64,000 nucleotides of DNA from UBA11865 sp041570195 (GCA_041570195.1 JBFFWQ010000005.1:36669-100668), one strand, 5' to 3'. Shown: positions 50,058-59,101, counted from the stretch's first letter. Notes: generated by a model from the sequence alone, not told the origin. Numbers and translations: made by a program.

Positions 50058-51446
50058 ATGGCTGAGCTGGGCGAACCCCTAAGCGAACGAGAACAGGCCG
50101 TGCTGGAGCAATTGGCGATTGGTTCGACCAACCGCGAGATCGCCCTGAAGTTGAGCATTAGCCCCAATACCGTCAAAGTTCACGTCCGTAATGTCTTCGT
50201 CAAACTGGGTGTCTCTTCACGCACTGAAGCGTCGACGGTGGCCATCCAGAAAGGGCTATTGACCGTGCCCGGCGCCATGCCGGTTCCCGAGCTCGATGAA
50301 GTGGACGCAGAAACGGCTGTGTCTGACAATCGGGAAGAGACGACCGGTGAGCTTCAGCCTGTGGAATTGGAGGAGTCACAAACCAGCCGGCCGTGGCGAA
50401 TCATTGCCTTCGTCTTGATATTGGCCGTTGGCTTACTTGTCGGGGCAATAGTTAGCGTCTGGCTTCTGGGCGACGGCGGCGACGCTACGCCCACTTCTGC
50501 GCCCGATCCCGCGGTCGAACCTTTCGTGGAGGAGCCTTTAGGCGACTCTAATTGGCGCATCGGCCGGCCACTGCCTCGCGGACGCGCTGACATGGCCGTG
50601 GCTTCGGTAGGACTGGATCTCTATGTCATTGGCGGCGAAGTCGACGCCGGGGTGGTGAATATTGTTGACGTTTATGAAACCAACAGCGGCCGCTGGCAGA
50701 CTGCAGCTTCCAAGCCCACGGCCGTCACCGATGCCACGGCGGCGGTTCTCTTTGGCGAGATTTTCGTGCCGGGCGGTCGCCTGGCCGATGGTCGGCCAAC
50801 GGCCGTGGTCGAGGCCTATAGTCCAGCTAACAATGCCTGGCGGCCGGTAGAGGCGCTCCCCATCCAGGTCGCAGGCGGCTTGGCGCTCTCAGATGGCAGC
50901 AAGTTGTATTTGCTAGGCGGTTGGGATGGGGAACGCTACTTGGCCGACGGCCATGTTTATGACCCGGCAACCGACGCCTGGGAGAGTCTGCCACCTATGA
51001 CGATCGGCCGGGCCGAGGCGACCGGGGACGTTGTCGGCGACCGGTTATATGTAGTTGGCGGGTTCGATGGTCAGCGGGAGCTGGATGCATGTGAATATTT
51101 CGACCTGGCCACCGGCGTATGGTCTTCTTGCGCCAAGATGCATATAGCTCGAGCAGGAGCCGGAGCCAGTGCACAGGTAAATGGCTTGCTCTATATCGTT
51201 GGCGGCGGCAAAGAAGCCGGCGTATCGCAGGGCGAGGTACTTGATGTGCGCGACGATAGTTGGGCGCAGGTAGCCATGCCGATGCTGGAAGAACACGAAA
51301 GTTGGCCTGATCTGGGTGTTGCTACTGTCGAAACACGAATATACGCGCTGGGCGGTCGCCACGACGAAGCGATCCTGGCCGACAACTACACGTTTGCCCC
51401 CTTCGTGCACCGTACATTCTTGCCAACGATAGGCGGCGAAGGCTAA
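50058..51446 (+). CDS. LuxR-type HTH / transmembrane / Kelch beta-propeller protein
   Basis: I start at the ATG at 50058, which clears the upstream stop; an ATG at 50034 is possible. The 462 residues begin with a LuxR/GerE helix-turn-helix (residues 8-67: LSEREQAVLEQLAIGSTNRE, SPNTVKVHVRNVFVKLG) with no receiver domain. A linker and one membrane helix (about 114-137) lead to an extracytoplasmic Kelch propeller of about six blades with the repeated GG, Y and W pattern (LYVIGGEVD, LYLLGGWDG, LYVVGGFDG, LYIVGGGKE, IYALGGRHD). The tail contains FLPTIGG. A DNA-binding domain joined through the membrane to an external sensor propeller would be a one-component, ToxR-like regulator. The architecture is unusual, and ligand and target are unknown. 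Confidence 0.85.
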   Translation: MAELGEPLSEREQAVLEQLAIGSTNREIALKLSISPNTVKVHVRNVFVKLGVSSRTEASTVAIQKGLLTVPGAMPVPELDEVDAETAVSDNREETTGELQPVELEESQTSRPWRIIAFVLILAVGLLVGAIVSVWLLGDGGDATPTSAPDPAVEPFVEEPLGDSNWRIGRPLPRGRADMAVASVGLDLYVIGGEVDAGVVNIVDVYETNSGRWQTAASKPTAVTDATAAVLFGEIFVPGGRLADGRPTAVVEAYSPANNAWRPVEALPIQVAGGLALSDGSKLYLLGGWDGERYLADGHVYDPATDAWESLPPMTIGRAEATGDVVGDRLYVVGGFDGQRELDACEYFDLATGVWSSCAKMHIARAGAGASAQVNGLLYIVGGGKEAGVSQGEVLDVRDDSWAQVAMPMLEEHESWPDLGVATVETRIYALGGRHDEAILADNYTFAPFVHRTFLPTIGGEG

Positions 51447-51447
51447 G

Positions 51448-52833
51448 ATGAGCGGCGAACGCGACGAGTTGTCGAAACGCGACGAGTTGTCGATCGGGGA
51501 GGACGATGTCCTGCAGTTGCGCCGTGACGCGGCAGCGGCCGTCGCTGATAATGAACATACCAGGGCCATTGGCCTTTACACCAGACTACTGACCATTACC
51601 TCCCCGCGCGCTTCAGATTTGGTCACGGCCGACATTCGACTGGAAGCCCTACGCGAGCGCGGTCGTCTGTTCAACTTGCTTGGCGAGCCTCAAGCCGCCC
51701 TGGCTGCCTACGAGCAGTATTATGTCGAAGCAGGCGATAGTCGACATGCCGTCGACGCCCTGGTGGCCATCGGCAATCAATGTACCTATATGAACCTGAC
51801 CGACCGGGCGCTGGAGGCGCAGCGCGATGCCTTACGCCTGGCCGAATCCCTGGGGTACACAAGCGGTCGGGCCATGGCTCTGGGCGGCATTGGGTTGGTC
51901 TACAACTACTTGGACCGCTCGGAAGAGGCTCTGACTTACCTGCACAAGGCGCTGACCCTATTTGACCAGTTAGGCGATCGTGCGGAACAGGCCCGCGGTT
52001 GGAACCGCATAGGCGTGGCTCATGTGCGCTTGGGACAATTGGATAAGGCGATCCTCGCCTTTCGCAGCAGTTCAGAGCTGGCTCATGACGTCGGCGATAG
52101 CGGCCCGGTCGTCCAGGAGATGGCCGTGATTTCGTTAAACAACCTGGGCGAGTGTTATCAGAACCTGTTCGACATGGAGCAGGCTCTGGCGACCCATCGT
52201 AAGGGTCTGTCGATGGCTCAGACGACCGATCTCCCTTATCTCGAGGCCGATTTGGCGCGCAACCTGGGCGTTGATTTACGTTTCTTGGGCTTGATCGAGG
52301 AGGGTATTGAGTACCTTCACCGTTCGCTAGAACTGAGCCTGGAAACCAACCAGCCTGATGTCGAGGTGCAGGCCATGTACTCCTTGGCCATGGCTGAACT
52401 ACAGAGGGGCAATTGGATCGAGGCGCGGGCCATGGCTGAACGGTTGCAAGCGAAGGCCGAACCGAACAATAACAAGGGCTCGTTGGCCGAGGCGCTCCAT
52501 GCACTGGGCCATGCTCAGCGTCAAATGGGTGATTTGAGTGCGGCTCAAGGTTGCTGGCAGCAGGCCCTGTTTCTGGCCCATGAGACCGGACGGCGTATGC
52601 TGCTTTGGCGACTGCATGCCGCGCTGGCTGAGGTCGCCGGTGGTCAAGAATTAGCCGGAGTGCACAACCAGATCGCGGCCGAAATCATCCGTCAGATCGC
52701 CAATCCGATCGAAGACCTCGAACTGCGCCAGAAGTTTCTAGAGGCGAAGCCCGTCTCGGCCGTTCTCAATCAGTCGGCGGGAGGGTGGGGACGCCTGTCT
52801 CAAAGTGAAGACAGCCCAGGCCCGATCAGCTAG
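51448..52833 (+). CDS. soluble TPR-repeat protein
   Basis: The 461-residue protein begins one base after the stop of the LuxR-Kelch gene, so coupled translation is likely. It consists of about eight tetratricopeptide repeats of the NB-ARC/MalT-associated kind (LGGIGLVYNYLDRSEEALTY, IGVAHVRLGQLDKAILAFRS, ALHALGHAQRQMGDLSAAQG). There is no signal peptide, ATPase or DNA-binding domain. The start of the coding region contains an 18-bp tandem duplication that yields RDELSKRDELSI. TPR proteins are adaptors, and here it may connect the cytosolic HTH domain of the membrane regulator to other proteins (inference). Confidence 0.85.
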   Translation: MSGERDELSKRDELSIGEDDVLQLRRDAAAAVADNEHTRAIGLYTRLLTITSPRASDLVTADIRLEALRERGRLFNLLGEPQAALAAYEQYYVEAGDSRHAVDALVAIGNQCTYMNLTDRALEAQRDALRLAESLGYTSGRAMALGGIGLVYNYLDRSEEALTYLHKALTLFDQLGDRAEQARGWNRIGVAHVRLGQLDKAILAFRSSSELAHDVGDSGPVVQEMAVISLNNLGECYQNLFDMEQALATHRKGLSMAQTTDLPYLEADLARNLGVDLRFLGLIEEGIEYLHRSLELSLETNQPDVEVQAMYSLAMAELQRGNWIEARAMAERLQAKAEPNNNKGSLAEALHALGHAQRQMGDLSAAQGCWQQALFLAHETGRRMLLWRLHAALAEVAGGQELAGVHNQIAAEIIRQIANPIEDLELRQKFLEAKPVSAVLNQSAGGWGRLSQSEDSPGPIS

Positions 52834-52862
52834 TTGTCTGTAAATAACTCTTTTCATTTTCT

Positions 52863-52911
52863 CGGAAACTTGGCAGCGCCACGTACTGGTCCATAAGCTC
52901 GGAAGTTTCCG
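52863..52911. terminator. 9-bp stem hairpin between convergent genes
   Basis: CGGAAACTT (52863-52871) and AAGTTTCCG (52903-52911) pair perfectly around a 31-nt loop, between the convergent TPR and PIG-L genes. There is no T-run on either strand, so termination is uncertain. Confidence 0.35.
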
Positions 52912-52940
52912 GGAAGAACATCCATTTGGCGCCTTGGCGT

Positions 52941-53789
52941 TCAGCCGAAGAAATCCCGCTCCCGAGCGCCATTCTCTGGTTTCGGGATAGCGCGCATATA
53001 TGATTCGTAGCCAAATAGGCGCTTCTGCAGCCAGGCTGGAAACATGCGGCTGAAGCTGGTTCCACCGCCCTGACTGCCGTGTTCGGCGCTTGCGGCGATC
53101 TTTACTTCCCAGTATTTGCGAAAGCTGATGGTTGTGGTGATCTTGCTTGGTGGCACGCCTACCTTGGTGAAATCAATGTCTTGATTTCGCCCGGCCCGTT
53201 TCGGATCCAGGCCCTTCAGACGCATGTAACCGATGAGGAATTTGACCCAACGATTTGAGAAGGCGCTGTAATAGAGACGATCAGGTCGAAATGGCGCCTG
53301 GCCGATGTCAGGATATTGCTCCGCATCGCCAGCGGCTTCAAAGGCGGCTGTCGTAATTACATGACACTGGATGTGGTCGGGATGGAAGTAGCCGCCAGTC
53401 TCGTCGTGAGTGACCACTACCTGCGGCCGCAGCGCCCGAATCAATTTAACCACCCGGCCGACTGCTTCTCGCCGGTCGGAATTGACGAATGCACTCGGAT
53501 GTTCGTTGGCCGGATCGCCGATATAGCCAGAATCGCGGTAGCCCAGCATGTGCAACTGAACGCCCAGGATTTCGGAAGCGCGTCGCACCTCGCCAGCTCG
53601 GGCTTCGGCCAGGCGGGAACGGTCTCCTTGCCACTTCTCGTCGATGGAACCGGCGGCGCCATCGGTGGCGATGGCCACGTGCACGTCCACGCCCTCACGG
53701 GCATAGCGAGCCAGAGTGCCGCCCATACCATACGACTCGTCGTCAGGATGGGCCAGGACGGCCAGTATTCTTCGCTCCGCTTCACTCAT
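52941..53789 (-). CDS. PIG-L/LmbE-family deacetylase
   Basis: The ATG at 53789 gives 282 residues; a TTG at 53798 would overlap the preceding stop. The zinc motif AHPDDE sits at about residues 13-18 and the second His is in HPDHIQCHVIT. The catalytic Asp region is IATDGAAGS. PIG-L proteins remove acetyl groups from N-acetylglucosamine-containing substrates such as GlcNAc-PI, GlcNAc-inositol or bacillithiol and mycothiol precursors, but some act on other amides. It is the last gene of a minus-strand group and lies 5 bp after the alpha/beta hydrolase. The product is probably cytosolic. Confidence 0.92.
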   Translation of the reverse strand: MSEAERRILAVLAHPDDESYGMGGTLARYAREGVDVHVAIATDGAAGSIDEKWQGDRSRLAEARAGEVRRASEILGVQLHMLGYRDSGYIGDPANEHPSAFVNSDRREAVGRVVKLIRALRPQVVVTHDETGGYFHPDHIQCHVITTAAFEAAGDAEQYPDIGQAPFRPDRLYYSAFSNRWVKFLIGYMRLKGLDPKRAGRNQDIDFTKVGVPPSKITTTISFRKYWEVKIAASAEHGSQGGGTSFSRMFPAWLQKRLFGYESYMRAIPKPENGARERDFFG

Positions 53790-53794
53790 AGGGC

Positions 53795-54550
53795 TCAACG
53801 CCGGTGGAACTTTTCCATGACCGGCAGCAGTGGGATCAGGTCCAGGGATCGGAAAGGGTGGCGAACGTCGGGCATGACCAGCAGGCTCGCGTTTTTCATG
53901 GCGTGGCTCAGACGAAAAGCTTCTTGCACCGGGACCAGTTCATCGCGGTCGCCGACGCTAACCAGGACCGGCGCCTTGACTCGACGAACGGCTGCCTCGC
54001 GAATCGGCATTTCCGCCAGGTGGGTAATCATATCGGCCGCCTGGCGCACCAGGGGTCGCCAGCGGTTAGCGCCGTGTTCAGCCGAGAGCTGGTTGGCATA
54101 GTTCGGGACCTTTTGGGCGATGTGCTCAGGGTTCAGCTGGTGGCGTATCTCCGCCGCCGCCTGTTGCGACCAAAAGAATTTCGTGCCGTGCATCAGAAGC
54201 GTATTGACCAGTCGCGGCCGGTGCAGGAGCAACATCAGGCCCAGATAACCACCTAAATCGAAGCCGGCCACATGCGCGGACTCAACGGCCAGATGATCCA
54301 GAAGCCCGATCAGATCCTGGACCATCTGCTCTGGCATCAGGCGCAGGTCATTGTTTTCAGACCGGCCGTGGCCGCGCAGATCGACCATTATTAGGCTGTA
54401 ACGCTGGCTCAACGGCTCCACAAAAGCGCGCCACTGGCTGTTGATTGCGCCCAGGAGGCCTGGCAGAAGCAACAGCTTCTCCCGACCGGCCGGTTGGCCA
54501 TGGAGCTCATAATGTATCAGAGTGTTGTCGTTTGCTTTCCAACTGGCCAT
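53795..54550 (-). CDS. alpha/beta hydrolase with Asp nucleophile
   Basis: The 251-residue protein has the alpha/beta hydrolase fold. The oxyanion region is LLLPGLLGA, followed by DLRGHGRS and the nucleophile elbow GFDLGG with D98 in the nucleophile position instead of Ser. The acid is likely in SVGDRDELVP and the His in DVRHPF. An Asp nucleophile is characteristic of epoxide hydrolases and haloalkane dehalogenases rather than esterases, so one of those reaction types or a related one is expected. The substrate is not predictable. It is followed almost directly by the PIG-L gene. Confidence 0.87.
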   Translation of the reverse strand: MASWKANDNTLIHYELHGQPAGREKLLLLPGLLGAINSQWRAFVEPLSQRYSLIMVDLRGHGRSENNDLRLMPEQMVQDLIGLLDHLAVESAHVAGFDLGGYLGLMLLLHRPRLVNTLLMHGTKFFWSQQAAAEIRHQLNPEHIAQKVPNYANQLSAEHGANRWRPLVRQAADMITHLAEMPIREAAVRRVKAPVLVSVGDRDELVPVQEAFRLSHAMKNASLLVMPDVRHPFRSLDLIPLLPVMEKFHRR

Positions 54551-54643
54551 GATCCTCTCATTAGAAAGCGCTCCACAAGAGCGCGGTCGGCTGCTGGCGC
54601 GTTGACTTCTTATTCCTGGCCCATACAGGGCGAGCCTCGACTT

Positions 54644-55015
54644 CTAGTTGCTTGAAGCGACGGCCAGGCCGATGGCATGTGTGTCGGTATGTGACAAACT
54701 GATGGACCATTGATGCAGTCCATTTTCTTCAGCCAAGGCCTTGGCTCGATTGTGCAAATGCAATTCCGGCTTGCCCCGGCCGTCACATACGACCTCGATG
54801 TCGGTCCAGTTGAAGTCGCCGATGCCCGTTCCCAGGGCTTTGGCTACGGCTTCCTTGACCGCAAAGCGACCAGCCAGGCTCGTTGGCCGACCCTCGCAGT
54901 AGGCGATCTCTTGCGGCGTGAAAAAACGGCTGAAGAAACGGTCACCATGCCGGGCCGCAGCTCGCTCGATCCGGGCTATCTCAATCAAGTCAATGCCGCT
55001 GACTAGATGGCTCAT
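54644..55015 (-). CDS. acpS: holo-[acyl-carrier-protein] synthase
   Basis: The ATG at 55015 gives 123 residues with the complete AcpS signature: SGIDLIEIARIERA (metal-binding Asp) and FTPQEIAYCEGRP, followed by the LAGRFAVKEAVAKALGTG stretch and a C-terminal SISLSHTDTHAIGLAV strand. It transfers the phosphopantetheine arm of CoA to the serine of acyl carrier protein, which fatty acid synthesis requires. A TTG at 55027 is a less likely start. The gene lies 20 bp after the M16-like gene on the same strand. Confidence 0.95.
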   Translation of the reverse strand: MSHLVSGIDLIEIARIERAAARHGDRFFSRFFTPQEIAYCEGRPTSLAGRFAVKEAVAKALGTGIGDFNWTDIEVVCDGRGKPELHLHNRAKALAEENGLHQWSISLSHTDTHAIGLAVASSN

Positions 55016-55035
55016 GATCAAATTCAAGCCGGCTT

Positions 55036-56310
55036 TCAGTTGGCCTCTCCAGGCCCGGCGACCGCGATGGCCAGTGATTCGGTGCTAAGATACTTGGCGG
55101 CGGCGGCCTGGACCGTTGCCGGCGTCATGGCCTGGATCTTGTCGGGCAATAACTGCAGGTAGTCCAGGCCCAGTCCATAGAATTCCATGTCGGTGATAGT
55201 ACCGGCCAGGCCGCTATTGGTTTCCAGGCCGACCGGCAGCGAGCCGGTGCGATAGGCCTGGCTGTCGGCCAAATCCTCGGCCGGCAAGGGCTCGTTTCGC
55301 AGGCGATCTATCTCGTGCAGAATACTGTCTATTGCCTGTTCGACCTTATCAGGGGACACGCCGGTGCTCACATACCAGGGCGATGGACCGACGCCGCCGC
55401 GCAGACGACTGAATGCATAATAGGCCAGCCCTTGTTCTTCACGGACGTTCTTGCCCAGCCGGCCCATCATGCCGAAAACACCCAGGATGGTATTGGCCAT
55501 GCTGGCTTCCAGATAATCCTCGGCCGCCCGTTGCGGGCCCGGTAAGCCCAGCACGATATCCGATTGGGTCTTTTGGGGCATATCGACGTTGGTTCGAACG
55601 ATCTCAGCCGGCCGTTCGGCCGCGGGCGCCTCCGGCATTGGGGCTTGATCACACAGCCAGTCGCCAAAGGCCGATTCCACTTTGGCCAGGGCGTCGGCCG
55701 GTTCCAGCCCGCCGACGACCGTGATGATCATGCCGCCGGGTCCGTAGTAACCTTCATAAAAACCGACCAGGTCTTCGCGGCCAATACGCTCTATCGTCTC
55801 CGGATAACCTTCGATGCTGCGCCCGTACGGATGGTCACCATACAACAAGCGACGGAAAGCCAGGGCGGCCATGCTGCGGGTATCATTGGCCCGAATTTGC
55901 AGACCAGTCATGATTTCGCCCCGCACTCGTTCGATCTGTTCTTGGGGAAATGTCGGCTGGCGCAACGAGCCGGCGATCAACGAAAATAGAAGATCGGCGT
56001 CTTCGACGAGGGCCACGCCCGAAAAATCGGAGATGTGACGCCCGGCGCCGAAGTGCAAGGACGCGCCGACCGATTCAATCTCATCATAAATGGCCTCAAA
56101 ATTAAGCTGCTCGGTACCGCGCATCAGCATGTCAGCGGTGAAGCTGGCCAGACCTGCTTTTTCGTGACCGTCGACCATCCCGCCGGCTCTTACCAGCCCT
56201 TCGACGAACAGCGATTCGGCGGTTTCGTTCTGGTAAACCAGAACCGTGATTCCATTGTCTAGCACATGGCGCTGAATCGATTCAGGGCCTGGATAAGTTG
56301 TGTCAGGCAT
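55036..56310 (-). CDS. M16-family peptidase homologue lacking the zinc motif
   Basis: I start at the ATG at 56310, which has AGGAGA 6 nt upstream and opens MPDTTYPGPESIQRHVLDNG; the frame continues to 56571 without similarity. The 424 residues follow the two-domain M16 layout (RHVLDNGITVLVYQNE; YYGPGGMIITVVGGLEP; EQGLAYYAFSRLRGGVGPSP). At the place of the HxxEH zinc motif it reads GLASFTADMLMRG, so it cannot bind zinc in the standard way. In M16B peptidases such inactive subunits pair with an active partner. That partner is probably the protein at 59124-60413, encoded four genes upstream on the same strand. Confidence 0.87.
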   Translation of the reverse strand: MPDTTYPGPESIQRHVLDNGITVLVYQNETAESLFVEGLVRAGGMVDGHEKAGLASFTADMLMRGTEQLNFEAIYDEIESVGASLHFGAGRHISDFSGVALVEDADLLFSLIAGSLRQPTFPQEQIERVRGEIMTGLQIRANDTRSMAALAFRRLLYGDHPYGRSIEGYPETIERIGREDLVGFYEGYYGPGGMIITVVGGLEPADALAKVESAFGDWLCDQAPMPEAPAAERPAEIVRTNVDMPQKTQSDIVLGLPGPQRAAEDYLEASMANTILGVFGMMGRLGKNVREEQGLAYYAFSRLRGGVGPSPWYVSTGVSPDKVEQAIDSILHEIDRLRNEPLPAEDLADSQAYRTGSLPVGLETNSGLAGTITDMEFYGLGLDYLQLLPDKIQAMTPATVQAAAAKYLSTESLAIAVAGPGEAN

Positions 56311-56375
56311 GTATTCTCCTGCATATTTGAGCACCCGATTGACATTTGACGTTGTCGAGACGCCGGTCAGTTGCC

Positions 56376-56398
56376 CCAAAACGCCTTTGACGTTTTGG
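56376..56398 (-). promoter_or_regulatory. 8-bp inverted repeat upstream of the inactive M16 gene
   Basis: CCAAAACG (56376-56383) and CGTTTTGG (56391-56398) form a perfect inverted repeat with a 7-nt loop. It lies 66-88 bp before the start of the M16 homologue, in the only sizeable gap (257 bp) of this gene block. It could be an operator or a leader hairpin; no T-run follows on the minus strand. Confidence 0.35.
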
Positions 56399-56567
56399 TG
56401 TTCAAGCCGTCTCGCCATGCATTCTGCGCCGGGCGGTGTGTATGATACCATTGGACTTTCGCCAGGCAAGCAGTGTTTTCGGTGCAATAGGTTCGTCGGT
56501 TTCCCGGAGACTCCTTTTGAATTTCTCTGGCCCGACTCACGTCGTTGTCTCTGCCCGAAAGGATCGA

Positions 56568-58367
56568 TCAAAGACGCTTGACGACGAATAGGGTGAAATC
56601 ATCTGACTGATCGATGTCCCGGCTAAAGTCGTTCACGTCGGCGACAATGACGTTCAGTATAGTGGTGGCGCTTTCCCGGGCGCTGCCGTGGATCGCGGCC
56701 ATAAGGCGCTCCTCGCCAAACTCCTGCCAATCGCCGTCCATGGACTCTGTCACGCCATCGGTGTAGAAGATGAGAACGTCGCCGGCTGCGATCTGGACCG
56801 TTTTCACTTCCAAAGTAATGTCGTCCAGCACGCCCAGCACAATGCCCTCGGCCGCCAGCGGTTCGATTCGGCCACTTGATGCCTGGCGCCAGAATGGCGG
56901 GTTGTGACCCGCGTTGGCGTAAGTCAACTCGCCGCTGGCCAAGTCCAATATGCCGTAGAAGGCGCTCAAGAAGAGATCGGAGCGGCTCTCTTCCAAAATG
57001 AGCCGGTTGGCCTGTTTCAGGGCCATGTCCGGCGTCAAGCCGCTGGCGGCGGCGCTGCGGATCAGGCTGCGGCACACGCCCATGAATAAGGCGGCCGGGA
57101 TCCCTTTGTCGGCCACGTCGCCGATCACCAGACCCAGGCGCTGATCGTCGCCCGGCAGGGTGACGAAGTCATAGAAGTCACCGCCAACTACCCGGGCTGC
57201 CTGGTAAATATCGCAGAATTGCCATCCCTGTGGCGTTGGACAGGACTTAGGCAACAGGCCAAGTTGAATCTCCCGGCCGACGGCCAATTCTTCTTCAAAA
57301 CGCTGGCGGGCGATTTCTTCCCGGTGCAGCCGAGCCTTCTCAATGGCAATGGCCGCCTGGTTGGCCATCAATTGCAGGAAACGCAAATCATCGTCGTCAA
57401 AGTCGCGCCTGGTCCGGCAGCTGACCACCAGGGCGCCCAGCAAGCGCTCGTCTACCGACAGCGGGACAATGCCGGCCGACTCGAACCCTTCGGATGGTTG
57501 CCACTCCATTAGCCAGTCCGGTAATGACGTTCGATCCTGGGCCACGGTCACTAATCTGATCAAACCGGCCGGATACGGGCGCTCCGGCGAGTTTCGATGG
57601 GTGACCGGAATGGAGCGACCACTGGCGACGGGGTCGGAGCGCCAGCCAGAAGCGGCCGAGAACAAGTACTGCGACCGATCCGCGTTGGGTAAAAGCAGGG
57701 TGGCCGCGTCGACTTGCAAGAGCTCTTTGACCTGTTCAACCAGGTAGGTCATCAGATCTGTCAGCTCCAGGCGGCCAAGCAACTGTTGGCTCAGATCCAA
57801 CAAGGCTGCCTGTTCATGTATGCGCCTTTCGCGTAACAGGTCGAAGAAGCGCGCCCGCTGCAAGGCGGCGCCCAATTGGATGCCGACATTGTTTAGTAAT
57901 TCCAGAGCGCGCGGACTGAATGCATCCCAATCCGATCCGGCGACGTTGAGAATTCCCCATACCTCATCGCCAGAACCCAAAGGCGCCGACGCGTGAATCT
58001 TTAATCCCCGGTTGTCCCCGGTTGCCGCGTCCAGGCGAGTGCAACGCACTTCGTTGTAAGCTTCATTCAGTTTTCCTTTACTACAGAAGCCCTGGCAATC
58101 GCAGCCGCCGCGCCAGGCCATTGGACTTTCAAGATCAAGCGCCGGCGGCAAGTTATGGTGGGCGGCCAGCGTATAGCCTTTTCCCCACCAGCTTTCGATA
58201 GCGGTTTCATCTAGCAGAAAGATCCAGCCTGTTTCCAGGCCCATCAGCTCGACCAGGCGAACCAACGTGTCATCCAGGATACTCTGGACGTCCACGGCCT
58301 GGTTCAAGGTCGAGGCGATTTGATTGAGGGTCTTCAGGTCGCTGATTAGCTTCGCTTGTGAGTTCAT
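56568..58367 (-). CDS. GAF-GAF-SpoIIE (PP2C-type) serine phosphatase
   Basis: The 599-residue protein has an N-terminal GAF domain (about 15-170), a second GAF domain (about 195-345) and a C-terminal SpoIIE/RsbU phosphatase domain (about 390-598). The metal-binding motifs of the last are VVGGDFYDFV, GDVADKGIPAALFM and YTDGVTESM, plus a final SDDFTLFVV. The first GAF contains a cysteine cluster (CDCQGFC, with another Cys about 15 residues on) that could hold a metal, Fe-S cluster or disulfide. Such proteins dephosphorylate anti-sigma-factor antagonists in response to signals sensed by the GAF domains. No partner anti-sigma genes are in the window. It sits in the M16/lipoprotein group. Confidence 0.92.
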   Translation of the reverse strand: MNSQAKLISDLKTLNQIASTLNQAVDVQSILDDTLVRLVELMGLETGWIFLLDETAIESWWGKGYTLAAHHNLPPALDLESPMAWRGGCDCQGFCSKGKLNEAYNEVRCTRLDAATGDNRGLKIHASAPLGSGDEVWGILNVAGSDWDAFSPRALELLNNVGIQLGAALQRARFFDLLRERRIHEQAALLDLSQQLLGRLELTDLMTYLVEQVKELLQVDAATLLLPNADRSQYLFSAASGWRSDPVASGRSIPVTHRNSPERPYPAGLIRLVTVAQDRTSLPDWLMEWQPSEGFESAGIVPLSVDERLLGALVVSCRTRRDFDDDDLRFLQLMANQAAIAIEKARLHREEIARQRFEEELAVGREIQLGLLPKSCPTPQGWQFCDIYQAARVVGGDFYDFVTLPGDDQRLGLVIGDVADKGIPAALFMGVCRSLIRSAAASGLTPDMALKQANRLILEESRSDLFLSAFYGILDLASGELTYANAGHNPPFWRQASSGRIEPLAAEGIVLGVLDDITLEVKTVQIAAGDVLIFYTDGVTESMDGDWQEFGEERLMAAIHGSARESATTILNVIVADVNDFSRDIDQSDDFTLFVVKRL

Positions 58368-58408
58368 GATCAGGCAGGATAGGCCGTTACCTTTCGCTAT
58401 GCGACGGG

Positions 58409-59101
58409 CTACTGTCGCTCTACCTCGAAATCAGGGCCGCGTTCGGCGGTCAAATCGACGCTGATTTCGCGGCCGCCAAAACCGTCGACCAGGTCGTGGG
58501 CCCGGACCGTCACCGTCGTCACGCCGTCCGGCACGACGATGCCGCTTTGACTGCGGGTGAAAGGTTGCTCGTTCTCGTGGGGATGCAACAACAGGCGAGT
58601 AAACGGATCATCCGCGCTGGCCTTGAGCACGCGGCCGTCGGGCATGACGACATCCCAACCATCGGCATAGTCCTCCCAGCCGGTGTCGGGATGGCGGACC
58701 GTTACGTGAAATGCCCAGGAGCCGTCTGCGCTTTGTACGGCGCGCACGAACTCGACGTCGGCGTTGGCGTCAACGCTGGCTACGGTTTCTTCAGGGGCTG
58801 GCGTTGGCGTTTCTTCGTCTTCCATTTCGATTTCCCCGGTCGCAGCTTCCGTTGGTTCTACCGTCGCGTCGCTTTCTACCGTTTCCGTGGCTACTGTGGT
58901 GGCGCTTGGCGCCGAGTCAGCTTCTGGTTCGTCGTTAACAGGGGCATCAATGGCGGTTGCCGCATCGGCCGTCGATGAATCGACCGTTGCCAGCTCGGCC
59001 GCCGGCAGGTCATCTGTCTGGGTCTGGCAGCCAACGGCCACCGGCAGCGCCAGCGTCACGAGAAATACAATGAGCTTCAGGGTTGTGCGCCTGGCGGTCA
59101 T
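58409..59101 (-). CDS. lipoprotein of unknown function
   Basis: I start at the ATG at 59101, which gives a clean lipoprotein signal ending in VAVGC and a length of 230 residues. The longer frame to 59236 runs into the M16 gene. The mature N-terminal half is an acidic Ala/Thr/Glu linker. The C-terminal 120 residues form a beta-rich domain of no recognised family (FVRAVQSADGSWAFHVTVRH, DTGWEDYADGWDVVMPDGRV, ending FEVERQ). The gene lies between the active M16 peptidase (22 bp) and the SpoIIE phosphatase (41 bp), so it is part of that operon and may be exposed at the surface with the peptidase. Confidence 0.75.
   Translation of the reverse strand: MTARRTTLKLIVFLVTLALPVAVGCQTQTDDLPAAELATVDSSTADAATAIDAPVNDEPEADSAPSATTVATETVESDATVEPTEAATGEIEMEDEETPTPAPEETVASVDANADVEFVRAVQSADGSWAFHVTVRHPDTGWEDYADGWDVVMPDGRVLKASADDPFTRLLLHPHENEQPFTRSQSGIVVPDGVTTVTVRAHDLVDGFGGREISVDLTAERGPDFEVERQ

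Noticed and set aside
52826..53065. Frameshifted C-terminus of the PIG-L gene in another frame
   Set aside because: The main frame already covers the whole family length, and the alternative frame shows no family motif.
55036..56571. Start of the inactive M16 gene at 56571
   Set aside because: The extra 87 residues show no peptidase similarity, and the ATG at 56310 has a strong ribosome-binding site.
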